DNA of 64,000 nucleotides, from positions 26,611 through 90,610 of the forward strand of contig NZ_BMWZ01000010.1 of the NCBI RefSeq assembly GCF_014651495.1, read 5' to 3'. Positions 8,648-18,592 of this stretch are shown in pieces. The translations under genes and the position numbers were made by a program. Numbering within the stretch: the first letter of the stretch is position 1; the number at the start of each line of letters is the position of its first letter. The notes below the pieces were generated by a model, which did not search any database, was not told where the DNA came from, and saw only the letters and a list, made by a program, of their open reading frames with translations. Source of the stretch: Algibacter mikhailovii. Its GTDB lineage: Bacteria; Bacteroidota; Bacteroidia; Flavobacteriales; Flavobacteriaceae.

Positions 8648-10117
8648 ATGACAAACGCAAAACGCATTGGGATAGTTCTTGGTCCTTTATTATTTATTCT
8701 AATACGATTATTTTTTTCATCAGAAGGCTTAACAGAAGAAGCTAATGGCATTCTAGCCACAACAGTATGGATAGCTGTTTGGTGGATAACTGAAGCGATA
8801 CCTATTGCTGCAACAGCACTACTACCTATAATTCTTTTCCCTTTGACTGGAAGTTTAGATATAGCAAGTACTACGGCGTCCTTTGGTCATAAATTTGTAT
8901 TTCTATATTTAGGCGGTTTTATAATTGCCATTACTATTGAAAAATGGAATTTACATAAGCGTTTAGCTTTGAATATTATCAACCTTATTGGCTCAGACAT
9001 TAAAAGAATCATATTAGGATTCATGATAGCGACTGCGTTTTTATCTATGTGGATTTCAAACACAGCAACTTCTGTTATGATGCTTCCTATAGGTGTAGCC
9101 ATTATATCGCAACTCAAAGATAATCCACTCACAAAAAAGGATGAAAATTTAGTTTTTGGCAAAGCACTGATGCTAGCTATTGCCTACAGTGCTTCCATTG
9201 GAGGAATTTCCACTTTAATAGGTACGCCTCCTAATTTAGTCCTTGCGGGAATTGTTTCAGAAACCTATGGCTATGAAATCAGTTTTGCGCAATGGTTTAT
9301 ATTTGGCTTCCCAATATCAATAATTCTACTTTTCATTTGTTGGAAATATTTAACAGCATACGCGTTTTCTTTTAAAAGAACAGAGTTTCCAGGCGGTAAA
9401 CTAGAAATTAAACGCCTACTAAAAACCTTGGGGAAAATGAGTTATGAAGAGAAAACAGTAGCTATAATATTTGCCGCTACCGCGTTTTGTTGGATAACCC
9501 GATCCTTTATTCTTAAGAAACTATTACCTCAAATAGACGACACTATAATCGCAATTGCTTTTGCCTTAGTGCTGTTTTTAATTCCTGCCAAATCGAAACA
9601 TACGAAACTAATGAGTTGGAAAGACACCAAAGATTTACCCTGGGGTATAATTCTTTTATTTGGAGGCGGCATGGCTTTAGCAAAGGGTTTCGAAACCAGC
9701 GGACTCGCCCTTTGGATTGGTAATCAAATGACCACATTAACTGGTTTGAGTACACTCATTTTAATTTTTATAATAATTGCAGCTGTTAATTTTCTAACTG
9801 AAATCACCTCAAACTTGGCCACTACAGCTATGCTTTTACCTGTGCTGGCCCCAATGGCTTTAACCATAGATATTCATCCTTTCATTTTAATGGTTGGTGC
9901 TGCCGTAGCGGCTTCATGTGCCTTTATGCTTCCTGTGGCAACTCCGCCCAATGCTGTTGTTTTTGGAGCCGGGTATTTGCGTATTCCAGACATGGTAAGT
10001 AAAGGAATTATAATGAATATTATTTCAATAATTATACTGACCCTGTTTGTATATTTTATACTTCCAGAATTATGGCATATTGTTATTGAAGGCTTCCCTG
10101 AAGAATTAAAAAACTAA
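8648..10117 (+). CDS. SLC13/DASS-family sodium:anion symporter
   Basis: The 489-residue, very hydrophobic protein has about 11-12 membrane segments. It carries the paired anion-binding signatures of the divalent-anion symporter family: SNTATSVMMLPIG near residues 138-150 and, in the second half, a region with TSNLATTAMLLPV and VATPPNAVVFG. These transporters take up dicarboxylates, citrate or sulfate with sodium at the inner membrane. The gene stands alone and diverges from the molybdenum hydroxylase operon. Its end overlaps the convergent YheT-type gene by four bases. A dicarboxylate is the commonest substrate, but the sequence does not decide it. Confidence 0.88.
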   Translation: MTNAKRIGIVLGPLLFILIRLFFSSEGLTEEANGILATTVWIAVWWITEAIPIAATALLPIILFPLTGSLDIASTTASFGHKFVFLYLGGFIIAITIEKWNLHKRLALNIINLIGSDIKRIILGFMIATAFLSMWISNTATSVMMLPIGVAIISQLKDNPLTKKDENLVFGKALMLAIAYSASIGGISTLIGTPPNLVLAGIVSETYGYEISFAQWFIFGFPISIILLFICWKYLTAYAFSFKRTEFPGGKLEIKRLLKTLGKMSYEEKTVAIIFAATAFCWITRSFILKKLLPQIDDTIIAIAFALVLFLIPAKSKHTKLMSWKDTKDLPWGIILLFGGGMALAKGFETSGLALWIGNQMTTLTGLSTLILIFIIIAAVNFLTEITSNLATTAMLLPVLAPMALTIDIHPFILMVGAAVAASCAFMLPVATPPNAVVFGAGYLRIPDMVSKGIIMNIISIIILTLFVYFILPELWHIVIEGFPEELKN

Positions 10118-11073
10118 GTATTTTGTTTCACGAACTCCAAGGCTCGTTTTTCATTGTAATAAACATTCTTTTTATCAATGAGTCCAGAATGTCCGCCATG
10201 AGGTGGCATTTCCAAATATAGTTCAGGATTATTTTTAGCGGCCTTTACAGGATAACATTCTGCAGACAAAAACGAATCATTTAAGGCGTTAATAATCAAG
10301 GTAGGTGTTTTAATATATGGCAAGAACTGCAGACTACTACATTTTTCATAATAATCTAAAGCATCCTCAAAACCATGCGCCTTTGCCGTGTATACATTAT
10401 CAAAATCCCATAATGTCTTAATGGATTGAAATTCATTGTCACTAATAAATTCAGGAAAACGTTTTTGCTTAATCTTTAAACGCTCTAATAAATGTCTTAA
10501 AAACCTATCGTGATATAATCTATTTTTAAAAGTAAGTAATTCTTGAGCTGCCCCCAATAAAAAGCATGGCACAGAAACTGCAATAGCAGCCTTAATAGCA
10601 TCAGGAACTTCTTGTCTTTCTCCCAAATATTTCAAAATCACATTAGCCCCGAGACTAATCCCTTTAAGGTAAATTTCAGAATACCCTTTAACATTAATGG
10701 CGTGTTCTATAACGGCTTCCAGATCTTCAGTCCCTCCTGAATGATAACTTCTAAACTTCAAATTATCTTCGCCACTACAACCTCTAAAGTTAACACAAAC
10801 GGCATCTGTACCATTTTGATTAAATAGTTTGGCTGGTGCAGTCATATAAGGTCGTTGTCCATTACCCTCCAATCCATGAAGTAAAATGATGAGTTTATTA
10901 GATTTCTCCTCAGAATAACTCCAATCTAAATCCATAAAATCACCATCTGACAAGGTTATTCTTTCGCGCTTCTGTTCTAAATAAACACGCCTTACCAAAC
11001 CTGAATAAACCGTTGAAACAAAGCCATTTCTAAAGTAAAAACGAGGTTTATATTTTGAGTCTATTATTGGCAT
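10114..11073 (-). CDS. YheT-type alpha/beta hydrolase
   Basis: The 319-residue protein is of the YheT/ABHD1-3 group of alpha/beta hydrolases. The oxyanion region is LLHGLEGN (64-71) and the nucleophile elbow is KGISLGAN with Ser140. Late Asp and His candidates lie in NALNDSF and PPHGGHSG. Members act as esterases or lipases on small acyl substrates, and the physiological substrate is unknown. It is transcribed leftward, 34 bp after the adenine deaminase stop, and overlaps the convergent SLC13 gene by four bases. Confidence 0.82.
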   Translation of the reverse strand: MPIIDSKYKPRFYFRNGFVSTVYSGLVRRVYLEQKRERITLSDGDFMDLDWSYSEEKSNKLIILLHGLEGNGQRPYMTAPAKLFNQNGTDAVCVNFRGCSGEDNLKFRSYHSGGTEDLEAVIEHAINVKGYSEIYLKGISLGANVILKYLGERQEVPDAIKAAIAVSVPCFLLGAAQELLTFKNRLYHDRFLRHLLERLKIKQKRFPEFISDNEFQSIKTLWDFDNVYTAKAHGFEDALDYYEKCSSLQFLPYIKTPTLIINALNDSFLSAECYPVKAAKNNPELYLEMPPHGGHSGLIDKKNVYYNEKRALEFVKQNT

Positions 11074-11107
11074 TCCTTAAATTCTATATTTTTAGTTGTT
11101 AGATGTT

Positions 11108-12730
11108 TCATTCCAAATATAAAGATGTAAATTCAAACTTAGTACCATCAAAGAGTCCTTTATCACTTAATTTTAATGCTGGAATCACTAGTAAAGCCAT
11201 AAAAGACAAGGTCATATATGGTGCCGCTAGCGTGCTTCCTAATTGTTTAGCCATGGCATCTAATTCTTGGTACTGCTTCCCAATACTCTCGCCAGATTTA
11301 TCACTCATTATACCAGCCAAAGGTAGTGGCATTACTTTCTCCTGTTGTTTTGAAATTGCTGAAATACCGCCTTTATGTTCTATAATTAAATTAATGGCTT
11401 TACAAAGTGCCTCATCTGTAGTTCCTACTGCAATAATATTATGTGAATCATGCCCTACTGATGACGCTATAGCCCCTTCTTTTAATCCGAAATTTTTTAT
11501 AAAAGCAATGGCCGGTTTTTCGTTTTTGTACCGATTTACAACGGCCATCTTTAAAATATCTCTATCGGTATTGGACATTAAATTGCCATTTTCTAAAATA
11601 GCTTCATCAATAATCTCATTGGTTACCAATTGACCTTCTAAAGCTTCAATAACTCTTATTTGCTTGGTTGATGATTCCACCCTAAAGGCTGAAACGTCCT
11701 TTCTATCACAATTGAAGTTATTCAAAACCTCAAAAGAAACCGGACTTATCAAAGTCGTATTATCGTTAAACACCAGTTGTCCATCTATAAAGGTCTGTAA
11801 TGTTTTAAAATGAATTAAATCTTCAACAACAATGCAATCCGCTGAATCACCAACCTTTAATAAGCCAACATCCAAATTATAATGCTTCACGGGATTAACA
11901 CAAGCTGCTTGTAACACCTTAAAGACATCTATACCTTTGGCAATCGCTCTGGAACATAACGTGTTAATATGTCCTTCAATTAAATCATCCGGGTGCTTAT
12001 CATCGCTACAAAACATCAGACTTTGGTAATGCTCAGGCAACAAATCTATTAAGGCTTCAAAATTCTTTGCAGCACTACCCTCACGCACCAATATTTTCAT
12101 ACCTTTTTCAAGCTTTTCTAAAGCTTCTTCTTTGGTAAAGCACTCATGATCTGTTGATATACCAGCTGCAATATACTTTGTCACGTCCGCTCCTCTTAGT
12201 CCTGGTGCATGTCCATCTATAGGCTTATTAAAAGATTTAGCCCAAGCTATTTTTTTCATGACCTCATCATCTTCAAAAAGAACCCCAGGGTAATTCATCA
12301 TTTCTGCTAAATACTTAATATCAGGATTTTCTAGAAGCGTCTTAATTCCATCTGAATCGATAACTGCCCCTGCCGATTCAAAATTTGTAGCTGGAACGCA
12401 GGATGGTGCTCCAAAATTAAATTTGAATGGCACTTGCTTGCCGTTTTCAATCATAAACTCCACACCTTGCACCCCTAAAACATTGGCAATTTCATGGGGG
12501 TCAGAAACCGTAGCTACTGTGCCATGCTGCACTGCTATTCGAGCAAATTCAGAAGGTACAAGCATAGAACTTTCAATATGAATATGCGCATCAATAAAAC
12601 CAGGCAGGATGTAATGACTCACATTATGGTCCTTCTCTACTATGGAACTTATTCGACCTTTTTCAAAAGTGATTTCTCCTTTGTAAATACGTTTATTTTC
12701 TATGTCTACTATTTGTCCTTGAAGTTTCAC
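11108..12730 (-). CDS. ade: Adenine deaminase
   Basis: The 540-residue amidohydrolase converts adenine to hypoxanthine and ammonia in purine salvage. [16 protein letters not shown] places metal-binding His49 and His51 in the order typical of Ade rather than of adenosine deaminase, and [13 protein letters not shown] lies in the C-terminal adenine deaminase domain. Length fits the family (~540-590). The start is a GTG at 12730: the A-rich stretch before it has no usable in-frame ATG, and the protein begins with the short beta-barrel expected for this family. It lies between tilS and the YheT-type gene, all on the minus strand. Confidence 0.93.
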   Translation of the reverse strand: MKLQGQIVDIENKRIYKGEITFEKGRISSIVEKDHNVSHYILPGFIDAHIHIESSMLVPSEFARIAVQHGTVATVSDPHEIANVLGVQGVEFMIENGKQVPFKFNFGAPSCVPATNFESAGAVIDSDGIKTLLENPDIKYLAEMMNYPGVLFEDDEVMKKIAWAKSFNKPIDGHAPGLRGADVTKYIAAGISTDHECFTKEEALEKLEKGMKILVREGSAAKNFEALIDLLPEHYQSLMFCSDDKHPDDLIEGHINTLCSRAIAKGIDVFKVLQAACVNPVKHYNLDVGLLKVGDSADCIVVEDLIHFKTLQTFIDGQLVFNDNTTLISPVSFEVLNNFNCDRKDVSAFRVESSTKQIRVIEALEGQLVTNEIIDEAILENGNLMSNTDRDILKMAVVNRYKNEKPAIAFIKNFGLKEGAIASSVGHDSHNIIAVGTTDEALCKAINLIIEHKGGISAISKQQEKVMPLPLAGIMSDKSGESIGKQYQELDAMAKQLGSTLAAPYMTLSFMALLVIPALKLSDKGLFDGTKFEFTSLYLE

Positions 12731-12780
12731 TTTAATATTTTTTCTATACCCTAGATTCCTATTTTCGTTGGAATTTTAAT

Positions 12781-14097
12781 TTATTTTAGTTCAATTTTCA
12801 GAATACGTTTTGTGTGTTCAGTAACTCTAAATCTATTATCCGCTCTTCTATTTAACACCCAAACGATATCGTTTCCTGACAGTAATAACCAGGTATTCTC
12901 TTTTTCAAGTAATGAAAGTTTTTCATCTTTGAAATACTTACTAATTTTCTTTTTCCCTGTCATCCCAAGAGGATAAAACACATCGCCTGGGGCATACTTT
13001 CTTATGGTCAAGGGAAATTCCAATTTATCATGATCAACAAAAATTAGATTTGAGCTTGTAGCCAGAATTGCGTCAGCTTCATCAAAAAATAACGTACCAA
13101 ATGAGGTTTGTACTTGCTTTTCATAATTTAAATCTAAGACTGAAAACACCGCATTGGTTTCTAAACTAATTTCACTTAAAAGAAGATGCGCTCTGTTTTT
13201 TATTAATCGATGTGTTGGTGAGTACACTTGCTTTCCAGTTTCTGCATCTAAAAGCTTTAAAACATCATTCCACTCTGTAAATCCGTAAGGCTTAAAAACT
13301 TCATATAAATAGGCTTTGGGATTATTCACTTTCTTAAATTCCGAAATTTTAAACACTATTTTATCATCATCCATAGTCTCGATAGCACGCTTTAAAACAG
13401 CATTTGTACTTTCTTCAACAATATCTGCTGTCGCTTCCAAATGATCTACAGTAGACTTGAAACTTTGCAATAAACTAGGATTTATTTCTTTTAGAATAGG
13501 AATAACATCATGCCGCAGTTTATTTCGTAAATATTTCACCGATTTGTTACTACTATCCTCTCTCCATTTTATATGTTGTTCTTTAGCAAAGGTTTCAATA
13601 TCTGAGCTCGAAAATGGCAATAACGGACGTACAAAAATATCATTCACCATAGGAATACCCGTTAAACCATCTAGTCCTGTACCGCGAGTAAAATTTATTA
13701 AAACAGTTTCTAAATTATCATCAGCATGATGCGCAGTTAAGACGTAATCAAAACCTAGTTCTGCTGATAATTCACTAAACCAAGAATAGCGCAATTCTCT
13801 CGCAGCCATTTGAATGGAACACTTATTTAATTCAGCATACTCCATGGTATCAAAACCCTGCACGAAGGCTTCTAATTCTAGAGAATCAGCTAACTCCAAC
13901 ACAAAATCCTCATCTGCTTCACTTTCTAAATCCCTTAATTTAAAATTACAGTGCGCCAATGCTACATTTAAATCCAACTGATAACATAAATGTGTTAAAA
14001 CCACACTATCAATACCGCCAGAAATAGCGATAAGCAACTTGCCTTGTTTTAAAAAGGAGAGGTGATTCTCAATATGGTTTTTGAATTGTTTCAGCAT
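12781..14097 (-). CDS. tilS: tRNA(Ile)-lysidine synthase TilS
   Basis: The 438-residue N-type ATP pyrophosphatase puts lysidine on C34 of the tRNA(Ile) that reads AUA codons, an essential step. The PP-loop SGGIDS is at residues 26-31, and LTAHHADDNLETVLINF follows near 118. A RADNR-containing C-terminal domain completes the long, bacterial TilS form. The ATG at 14097 fits the family's N-terminus. The upstream gene is divergent, with 124 bp between the starts. Confidence 0.95.
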   Translation of the reverse strand: MLKQFKNHIENHLSFLKQGKLLIAISGGIDSVVLTHLCYQLDLNVALAHCNFKLRDLESEADEDFVLELADSLELEAFVQGFDTMEYAELNKCSIQMAARELRYSWFSELSAELGFDYVLTAHHADDNLETVLINFTRGTGLDGLTGIPMVNDIFVRPLLPFSSSDIETFAKEQHIKWREDSSNKSVKYLRNKLRHDVIPILKEINPSLLQSFKSTVDHLEATADIVEESTNAVLKRAIETMDDDKIVFKISEFKKVNNPKAYLYEVFKPYGFTEWNDVLKLLDAETGKQVYSPTHRLIKNRAHLLLSEISLETNAVFSVLDLNYEKQVQTSFGTLFFDEADAILATSSNLIFVDHDKLEFPLTIRKYAPGDVFYPLGMTGKKKISKYFKDEKLSLLEKENTWLLLSGNDIVWVLNRRADNRFRVTEHTKRILKIELK

Positions 14098-14221
14098 GCC
14101 ACCAAAGATACAACTTTGGCTATTTAAATGTACAGTTAAGTTTTATTATCAAATGATATATGTCATAAGGAAAAACTATAGATTTCGTATATTTAAAGTA
14201 TTAATTTTAAAACCGTTTGCT

Positions 14222-14914
14222 ATGTCTTCTCTTGAAAAATTAAACGATAAAACGACTCAAACAGAATTTAATAAAAAAGTAGTTTCTGCAACCCAACATT
14301 TGCAGGCCTATGTAAAGCATAGGTTATATATTGCTGAGTCCACCAAGATTATACCAAAAAACATGTATAAATCTAATGATATTATTGATGAAGGTATTGC
14401 CAAATTTTACGAACAAGGCTATAATATTGAGGCAGATGCTGCTCATATTAAAATTGCACTTTTTAAAATAGTAGATACGGATTTGGATAACCTCTTCAAA
14501 AATGAAGCCTTCCATCAAAAGACACTTAGCACTGATAGTATCTTAATAGATGAACTGGATGGTTTAAATGAAGAATTTACAGTTGATGAAGACTATGACT
14601 TGATTATGAACGATGAGTTAAGTGACATCTCTTACCATCAAGACAATGAGGAAAAACATATTTTTGTTTATGATGACAACAATATGTCATTACAGAACAC
14701 CTTTGAAATCTCAGACATTTCTACAAAGCGAAATAAACACTTGTTAGGGAAATACTACACCTGGCTGCCTCTTAGAGTTTCAGATATTGTAGACTTATTT
14801 GTTTTTGGAAAATTATCTTTTGAGGAGATAGCTACTGTCAAGAATATTGAAACCAAACGCGTAGAGCGGGTTTTAGAATTGGCTATTGAAGACTTTAAGG
14901 AGCATCTTATTTAA
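14222..14914 (+). CDS. Unrecognised acidic protein with a sigma-70 region 4-like C-terminus
   Basis: The ATG at 14222 gives 230 residues. The frame is open further upstream, to 14081, but that part runs into tilS and reads like non-coding DNA. The middle (about 100-160) is rich in Asp and Glu. The last ~50 residues (LPLRVSDIVDLFVFG, then LSFEEIATVKNIETKRVERVL) look like the helix-turn-helix of sigma-70 region 4. I do not recognise a named family. Two readings are possible: a lineage-specific DNA-binding or RNA polymerase-interacting protein, or a protein that only resembles one. It diverges from tilS and converges, with a four-base overlap (14911-14914), on the PabB-like gene. Confidence 0.75.
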   Translation: MSSLEKLNDKTTQTEFNKKVVSATQHLQAYVKHRLYIAESTKIIPKNMYKSNDIIDEGIAKFYEQGYNIEADAAHIKIALFKIVDTDLDNLFKNEAFHQKTLSTDSILIDELDGLNEEFTVDEDYDLIMNDELSDISYHQDNEEKHIFVYDDNNMSLQNTFEISDISTKRNKHLLGKYYTWLPLRVSDIVDLFVFGKLSFEEIATVKNIETKRVERVLELAIEDFKEHLI

Positions 14915-16203
14915 TTCTCTAAAACGGTACGCATCGCTTTCGCTTTTACTAAACACTCTTCATATTCTTTAAACGGATCACTCTTAGCCGTAATGGCTCC
15001 GCCTACAGAATAGGAAACATATTTTTTAGTTTGATTATAGAGAATACTTCGAATAACCACATTAAAATCAAAATCTCCTGAAGGGGAAAAATAGCCTATT
15101 GCCCCTGAGTAAATACCGCGTTTAGACGCTTCTAAGTGCTCAATTATTCGCATTGCTGATATTTTTGGGGCCCCTGTCATACTCCCCATGGGGAAGGTGC
15201 TTTTTATAATATCAACCGGATGTGTTTCAGAACTAACTTTTGATGTTACCGTTGAAATCATTTGATGTACCTGATCAAACGTGTATACTTCGCAAAGCTC
15301 TTCAACTTGTACACTTCCTTTTAATGCGGTTTTAGACAAATCATTACGCACAAGATCAACAATCATTATATTTTCACTACGCTCTTTGTTGTCATTCTTG
15401 AGATTGACTATGTGGCGCTTATCAGCATCAGGGTTTAAATCCCGCTTACCTGTTCCCTTAATGGGTTGAGAAACTATATTATTTCCTATTTTCTTTATAT
15501 AACGTTCTGGCGACGCACTCAGCGCGTACTTATCGTCCATTTTAAGAAATGCTGCAAATGGTGGTTTTGATATACCATTTAATTTTTGATACGTTTCTAG
15601 AGGGTTAATTTGAGTGTCTTCAGCGTAGAACTCTTGACAAATATTAGCTTCATAAATATCTCCTCTATGAATATGCTCTAGCATATTTTCTACTTTTGAA
15701 AAGTAATCGTCTTTATGAATCCTTAATTTTATTTTAATGTCATTATGAATGGTGCCTCTTGGGGCTTCACGCACATATTCCACAGCAAACAAATCATCAC
15801 TAATCTCATCTGAAACGACATTCATGTATTGCATTTCCAATTGATCGCCTTTTATCAAGAATAAACGCTTAGGCTGAAAAAAACATAAGTCTGAAAAACC
15901 TAAACCATCATGATTTTGTGAGTTTAATGATTCGACATCATTTTTTAAATCGTAAGACAAATAACCAAACAACCAATCTTTACAATAAGTTTGGTATTCT
16001 TTTAACTTCTCAAAGCCTTGATGGAAATCTGTTCTTATACTCGTAAAAGCATCCACCGCCAATACAGCATCATAACTGGTGTATTGCTGGTTATAATTAT
16101 TGGAATCTAACCAAACCACATCATCAAACTGTTGCGCCCAAGTTAAGAGTTTGGTCTTAAACAATGGAATATCCTGTAATTTATGAAAATGCGTGGTTCT
16201 CAA
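14911..16203 (-). CDS. pabB: Anthranilate/para-aminobenzoate synthase component I-like (PabB type)
   Basis: This chorismate-binding enzyme has the C-terminal half typical of TrpE/PabB: QPIKGTGKRDL, IMIVDLVRNDLSK, GSMTGAPKISAMRIIE and YSGAIGYFSPSGD. It most likely makes 4-amino-4-deoxychorismate for folate. It stands alone, without trp genes, and is shorter than typical TrpE, which favours PabB. No ATG lies near the expected N-terminus. I place the start at the TTG at 16203 (then RTTHFHK), giving about 430 residues. The frame stays open to another TTG at 16284, but that extension reads like AT-rich leader and would touch the divergent epimerase start. The glutamine amidotransferase partner is not in the window. 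Confidence 0.8.
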   Translation of the reverse strand: MRTTHFHKLQDIPLFKTKLLTWAQQFDDVVWLDSNNYNQQYTSYDAVLAVDAFTSIRTDFHQGFEKLKEYQTYCKDWLFGYLSYDLKNDVESLNSQNHDGLGFSDLCFFQPKRLFLIKGDQLEMQYMNVVSDEISDDLFAVEYVREAPRGTIHNDIKIKLRIHKDDYFSKVENMLEHIHRGDIYEANICQEFYAEDTQINPLETYQKLNGISKPPFAAFLKMDDKYALSASPERYIKKIGNNIVSQPIKGTGKRDLNPDADKRHIVNLKNDNKERSENIMIVDLVRNDLSKTALKGSVQVEELCEVYTFDQVHQMISTVTSKVSSETHPVDIIKSTFPMGSMTGAPKISAMRIIEHLEASKRGIYSGAIGYFSPSGDFDFNVVIRSILYNQTKKYVSYSVGGAITAKSDPFKEYEECLVKAKAMRTVLEN

Positions 16204-16283
16204 TAGAAAATAATAAGGAGCAAAGTTACTTAGAATACTTAAAAAATTAAGATTTTTGTAAATAAGTTTAAAAGTGAAATACA

Positions 16284-17174
16284 ATGTATACCCTAAAGAA
16301 TGATATCTTAAAAATTGCCGTAAAAAAAACCGGCGCCGAACTATGTAAAATAGAAAGTATTAAAAACAATATAGATTTCATTTGGAATGCCAATCCTGAT
16401 ATTTGGGGAAGCTTTGCTCCTAACCTATTTCCAATTATTGGTGCTTTAAAAGATGATACCTATTTTTTAAAAAACAAAACTTATAAGCTACCAAAACACG
16501 GTTTCGTTAGACATAACCAAGATATCATACTGGATAAGCAAACTGAAAACTGTTTAAGTTTTAAACTCACGAATAACGCTTCTTTATTACAAGTCTATCC
16601 TTTTAAATTTGAGTTTTATATAGCGTTTAAACTCATTGATAATACGCTTGAAGTTTGTCACACTATTAAAAACATAGATGACCAACCTATTTATTTTTCA
16701 GTTGGAGGTCATCCGGCATTTAAATGTCCTGTTTTTGACAACGAATCTTATGATGATTACAGCATAGAATTTGAACACATTGAAAGTTCAAAAACACATC
16801 TCATTAATATGGAAAATGGGCTTATTTCTTCAAAAACAAAATCCGTCTTTAATGATTCCAAAACACTGCCACTCAGGCATGATTTATTTAATGAAGACGC
16901 ACTCATTTTCAAAGATTTAAAATCAAAAAAAGTGAGCCTAAAAAGTAATCTAAACGGTGAAATATTATCCGTTAGTTACCATGATTTTGACTATTTAGGT
17001 ATTTGGGCCAAGCCCAATGGGGATTATGTCTGTATAGAACCTTGGCTAGGTATTGCCGATCATGAAGACACCAATCAAGACTTAACAACCAAAGAGGGGA
17101 TAATAAAACTTGAAGCAGAAAATACCTTTAAGGCAAGTTATAGTATTGAAATTAGCAAAGCGCATTTACTATAA
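16284..17174 (+). CDS. Aldose 1-epimerase (mutarotase) family protein
   Basis: The 296-residue protein is of the galactose mutarotase-like superfamily, in the branch close to YeaD/glucose-6-phosphate epimerase-like and LacX proteins. The N-terminus (NDILKIAVKKTGAELCKIES) is the usual first beta-sandwich strands. A histidine in SVGGHPAFKCP, a second in KLPKHGFVRH, and a late Glu in YVCIEPWLG match the family's active-site positions. It would interconvert the anomers of a sugar or sugar phosphate in the cytoplasm. It diverges from the PabB-like gene and lies 38 bp before the helicase. Which sugar it uses is unknown. Confidence 0.82.
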   Translation: MYTLKNDILKIAVKKTGAELCKIESIKNNIDFIWNANPDIWGSFAPNLFPIIGALKDDTYFLKNKTYKLPKHGFVRHNQDIILDKQTENCLSFKLTNNASLLQVYPFKFEFYIAFKLIDNTLEVCHTIKNIDDQPIYFSVGGHPAFKCPVFDNESYDDYSIEFEHIESSKTHLINMENGLISSKTKSVFNDSKTLPLRHDLFNEDALIFKDLKSKKVSLKSNLNGEILSVSYHDFDYLGIWAKPNGDYVCIEPWLGIADHEDTNQDLTTKEGIIKLEAENTFKASYSIEISKAHLL

Positions 17175-17212
17175 AATAATAAGCTTAACTTTGCGTCTTA
17201 TCAGTGACACCT

Positions 17213-18565
17213 ATGACTTTTCAAGATTTAAATTTAAATACGCCACTTTATAATGCTTTAGACGATTTGGGCTTTACAACGCCCACGCCGATACAAGAAC
17301 AAGCCTTTAATGTGGTGGCATCTGGAAGAGATGTGGTTGGTATTGCCCAAACAGGTACTGGTAAAACCTTCGCCTATATGTTGCCTATTCTTAAAAACCT
17401 AAAGTTTTCAAAACAGGACAACCCAAGAGTACTCGTATTGGTGCCAACTAGAGAACTTGTGGTTCAAGTGGTTGATGAGATTGAAAAGCTTTCCAAATAC
17501 ATTAATAATCGTGTATTAGGGGTTTATGGCGGTACCAATATTAACACTCAAAAACAAGCCATAGCGCAAGGCATTGATATTCTGGTAGCTACCCCAGGTC
17601 GTTTGTATGACCTTGCTTTAACACGGGTTTTACAGCTAAAGTCCATTCAAAAACTGGTCATTGATGAAGTAGATGTTATGTTAGATTTAGGGTTTCGACA
17701 CCAATTGATTAATATTTTTGATATTCTTCCAGAGCGTAGACAAAACATCATGTTTTCAGCAACTATGACCCAAGATGTAGATTTGTTAATCAATGACTTT
17801 TTTAAAAAACCTGAACGCGTGTCTATTGCCGTTTCTGGTACTCCCCTAGATAATATAAAGCAAATACGTTATAACGTTCCTAATTTTTATACCAAAGTTA
17901 ATCTGTTAGTCCAATTACTTCAGGATACTGATCAGTATAATAAAGTTTTAATTTTTGTGGCATTTAAGCGCATGGCTGACCGTTTGTTTGAAAAGCTAGA
18001 CGAATATTTCAAAGAAGAACTTTGTGTGATTCACTCAAACAAAACACAAAATTACAGACTGCGCAGCATAGAACAATTTAGAAATGGCGAAAACCGCATT
18101 TTAATCGCTACTGATGTTATGGCTCGTGGTTTAGATATTGACAACGTAAGTCACGTTATTAATTTTGATACGCCTGAGTATGCTGAAAACTATATGCACC
18201 GTATTGGTAGAACGGGGCGTGCAGAACGGGAAGGTGAGGCTTTGGTTTTTTCTACAGAAAAAGAACAGGATGCCATTGAAAATATTGAGTCTTTAATGAA
18301 AATGTCTATCCCTGTATTGGAAATACCTGAAGATGTTGAAATATCTACGGATCTCATTGAAGAAGAACGTCCGCAAATTAGAGAACGAAACAACCCTACC
18401 AAACGAAAAGATGAAGATGCTCCAGGGCCTGCTTTTCATGAGAAATCAGAAAAGAATTCTAAAGAAAACTTAGGAGGTTCTTATAAATTTAAAATAGCTG
18501 CTAAATATAAAAAGCCTAAGACTAGAGGTGACAAAAACTACAATAAACGAAATAAAAAGAAATAG
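17213..18565 (+). CDS. DEAD-box RNA helicase with a DEVD motif II
   Basis: The 450-residue ATP-dependent RNA helicase is of the RhlE/DeaD type and probably acts in ribosome assembly or mRNA turnover. The start is the ATG at 17213 (MTFQDLNLN). A GTG nine bases upstream would add only three residues. Motif I AQTGTGKT is at 45-52, and SAT, LIATDVMARGLDID and HRIGRTGRA are in place. Motif II reads DEVD, not DEAD. The C-terminus after residue ~370 is a charged, Lys-rich tail, as in many flavobacterial RhlE-like proteins. Motif II substitutions at the third position are tolerated in related helicase families, so activity is likely. Confidence 0.93.
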   Translation: MTFQDLNLNTPLYNALDDLGFTTPTPIQEQAFNVVASGRDVVGIAQTGTGKTFAYMLPILKNLKFSKQDNPRVLVLVPTRELVVQVVDEIEKLSKYINNRVLGVYGGTNINTQKQAIAQGIDILVATPGRLYDLALTRVLQLKSIQKLVIDEVDVMLDLGFRHQLINIFDILPERRQNIMFSATMTQDVDLLINDFFKKPERVSIAVSGTPLDNIKQIRYNVPNFYTKVNLLVQLLQDTDQYNKVLIFVAFKRMADRLFEKLDEYFKEELCVIHSNKTQNYRLRSIEQFRNGENRILIATDVMARGLDIDNVSHVINFDTPEYAENYMHRIGRTGRAEREGEALVFSTEKEQDAIENIESLMKMSIPVLEIPEDVEISTDLIEEERPQIRERNNPTKRKDEDAPGPAFHEKSEKNSKENLGGSYKFKIAAKYKKPKTRGDKNYNKRNKKK

Positions 18566-18592
18566 ATTTTAATACCCATTCTTCGTTTTTAC

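Noticed and set aside
11103..11633. 176-residue reading frame on the plus strand
   Set aside because: It is a shadow of the adenine deaminase gene, which has clear family motifs on the other strand.
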